This document shows positions 6,026-6,042 of a DNA stretch of 6,042 nucleotides, piece by piece. Under the pieces are notes generated by a model. It saw only the letters and a list, made by a program, of their open reading frames with translations. It was not told the origin of the DNA and made no database searches. Source of the stretch: Patescibacteria group bacterium UBA2100 (lineage in GTDB: Bacteria; Patescibacteriota; Minisyncoccia; Phycocordibacterales; UBA2100); contig DCYW01000002.1 of the NCBI GenBank assembly GCA_002331185.1, forward strand, positions 1 to 6,042, written 5' to 3'. The number at the start of each line of letters is the position of its first letter. The first letter of the stretch is position 1. Both the position numbers and the translations under genes were made by a program.

Positions 6026-6042
6026 GCGCTGGCGCACCGAAG
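6019..6042 (-). repeat. Terminal inverted repeat, right copy (24 bp, perfect)
   Basis: This is the exact reverse complement of positions 1-24 and ends at the last base of the window. Its inner end (CTGGAGG) overlaps the outer arm of the 84-bp inverted-repeat segment, which links the terminal repeat to the structure that interrupts tnpA. Confidence 0.75.

Noticed and set aside
1..6042. The whole window as a composite transposon with 24-bp terminal repeats
   Set aside because: No intact transposase lies inside and the left repeat cuts a host-type gene (cfa), so the evidence supports only a shared repeat at both ends, possibly technical.

Overview
The window looks like chromosomal or mobile DNA from a Patescibacteria (CPR, Parcubacteria-like) bacterium, probably a metagenome contig. 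This assignment is inferred from the style of the copper ATPase (second metal-binding domain with a GMGSDHC motif), the lycopene-cyclase-domain protein, the Y1 (IS200/IS605) transposase type and compact gene packing. It was not tested by any search. Every gene I can support lies on the minus strand, so the biological reading order runs from position 6042 down to 1.

Layout in transcription order: (1) 5647-6042, the 3' half of an IS200/IS605-type Y1 transposase gene with its right-end hairpin; the HUH-bearing N-terminal half is missing. (2) 4881-5579, a ZIP-like polytopic membrane protein with its own likely promoter. (3) 4806-4841, a strong sigma70-type promoter whose spacer carries a perfect CsoR-type palindrome, followed directly by (4) a broken csoR (copper-sensing repressor) remnant at about 4695-4805, with an in-frame TAG and no C-terminal half. 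(5) 3714-4655 (frame open to 4730), a CDF-family metal transporter. (6) 1232-3694, an intact Cu+-transporting P1B-type ATPase (CopA). (7) 483-1193, a fused CrtYc/CrtYd-like lycopene cyclase domain protein. (8) 1-486, the 5' part of a cyclopropane fatty acid synthase gene (cfa), overlapping its neighbour by ATGA, carrying a -1 frameshift in an A7 run and cut off at the window edge.

Functionally this is a copper/metal efflux operon (csoR relic, CDF, copA) that appears to extend into two membrane-lipid or carotenoid genes. The operator survives while the local repressor is destroyed, which suggests constitutive expression or control by a CsoR encoded elsewhere. The CDF protein has lost both aspartates expected in the transmembrane zinc site, so its substrate may not be zinc.

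The two window ends are a perfect 24-bp inverted repeat, more GC-rich than the rest, and both truncated genes (cfa and tnpA) break at or near copies of a CCTCCAG motif. This may mark a repeat or mobile element at both ends or an assembly/library artefact; the sequence alone cannot decide. No CRISPR array, tRNA or rRNA was seen, and no gap longer than 300 bases lacks a gene.
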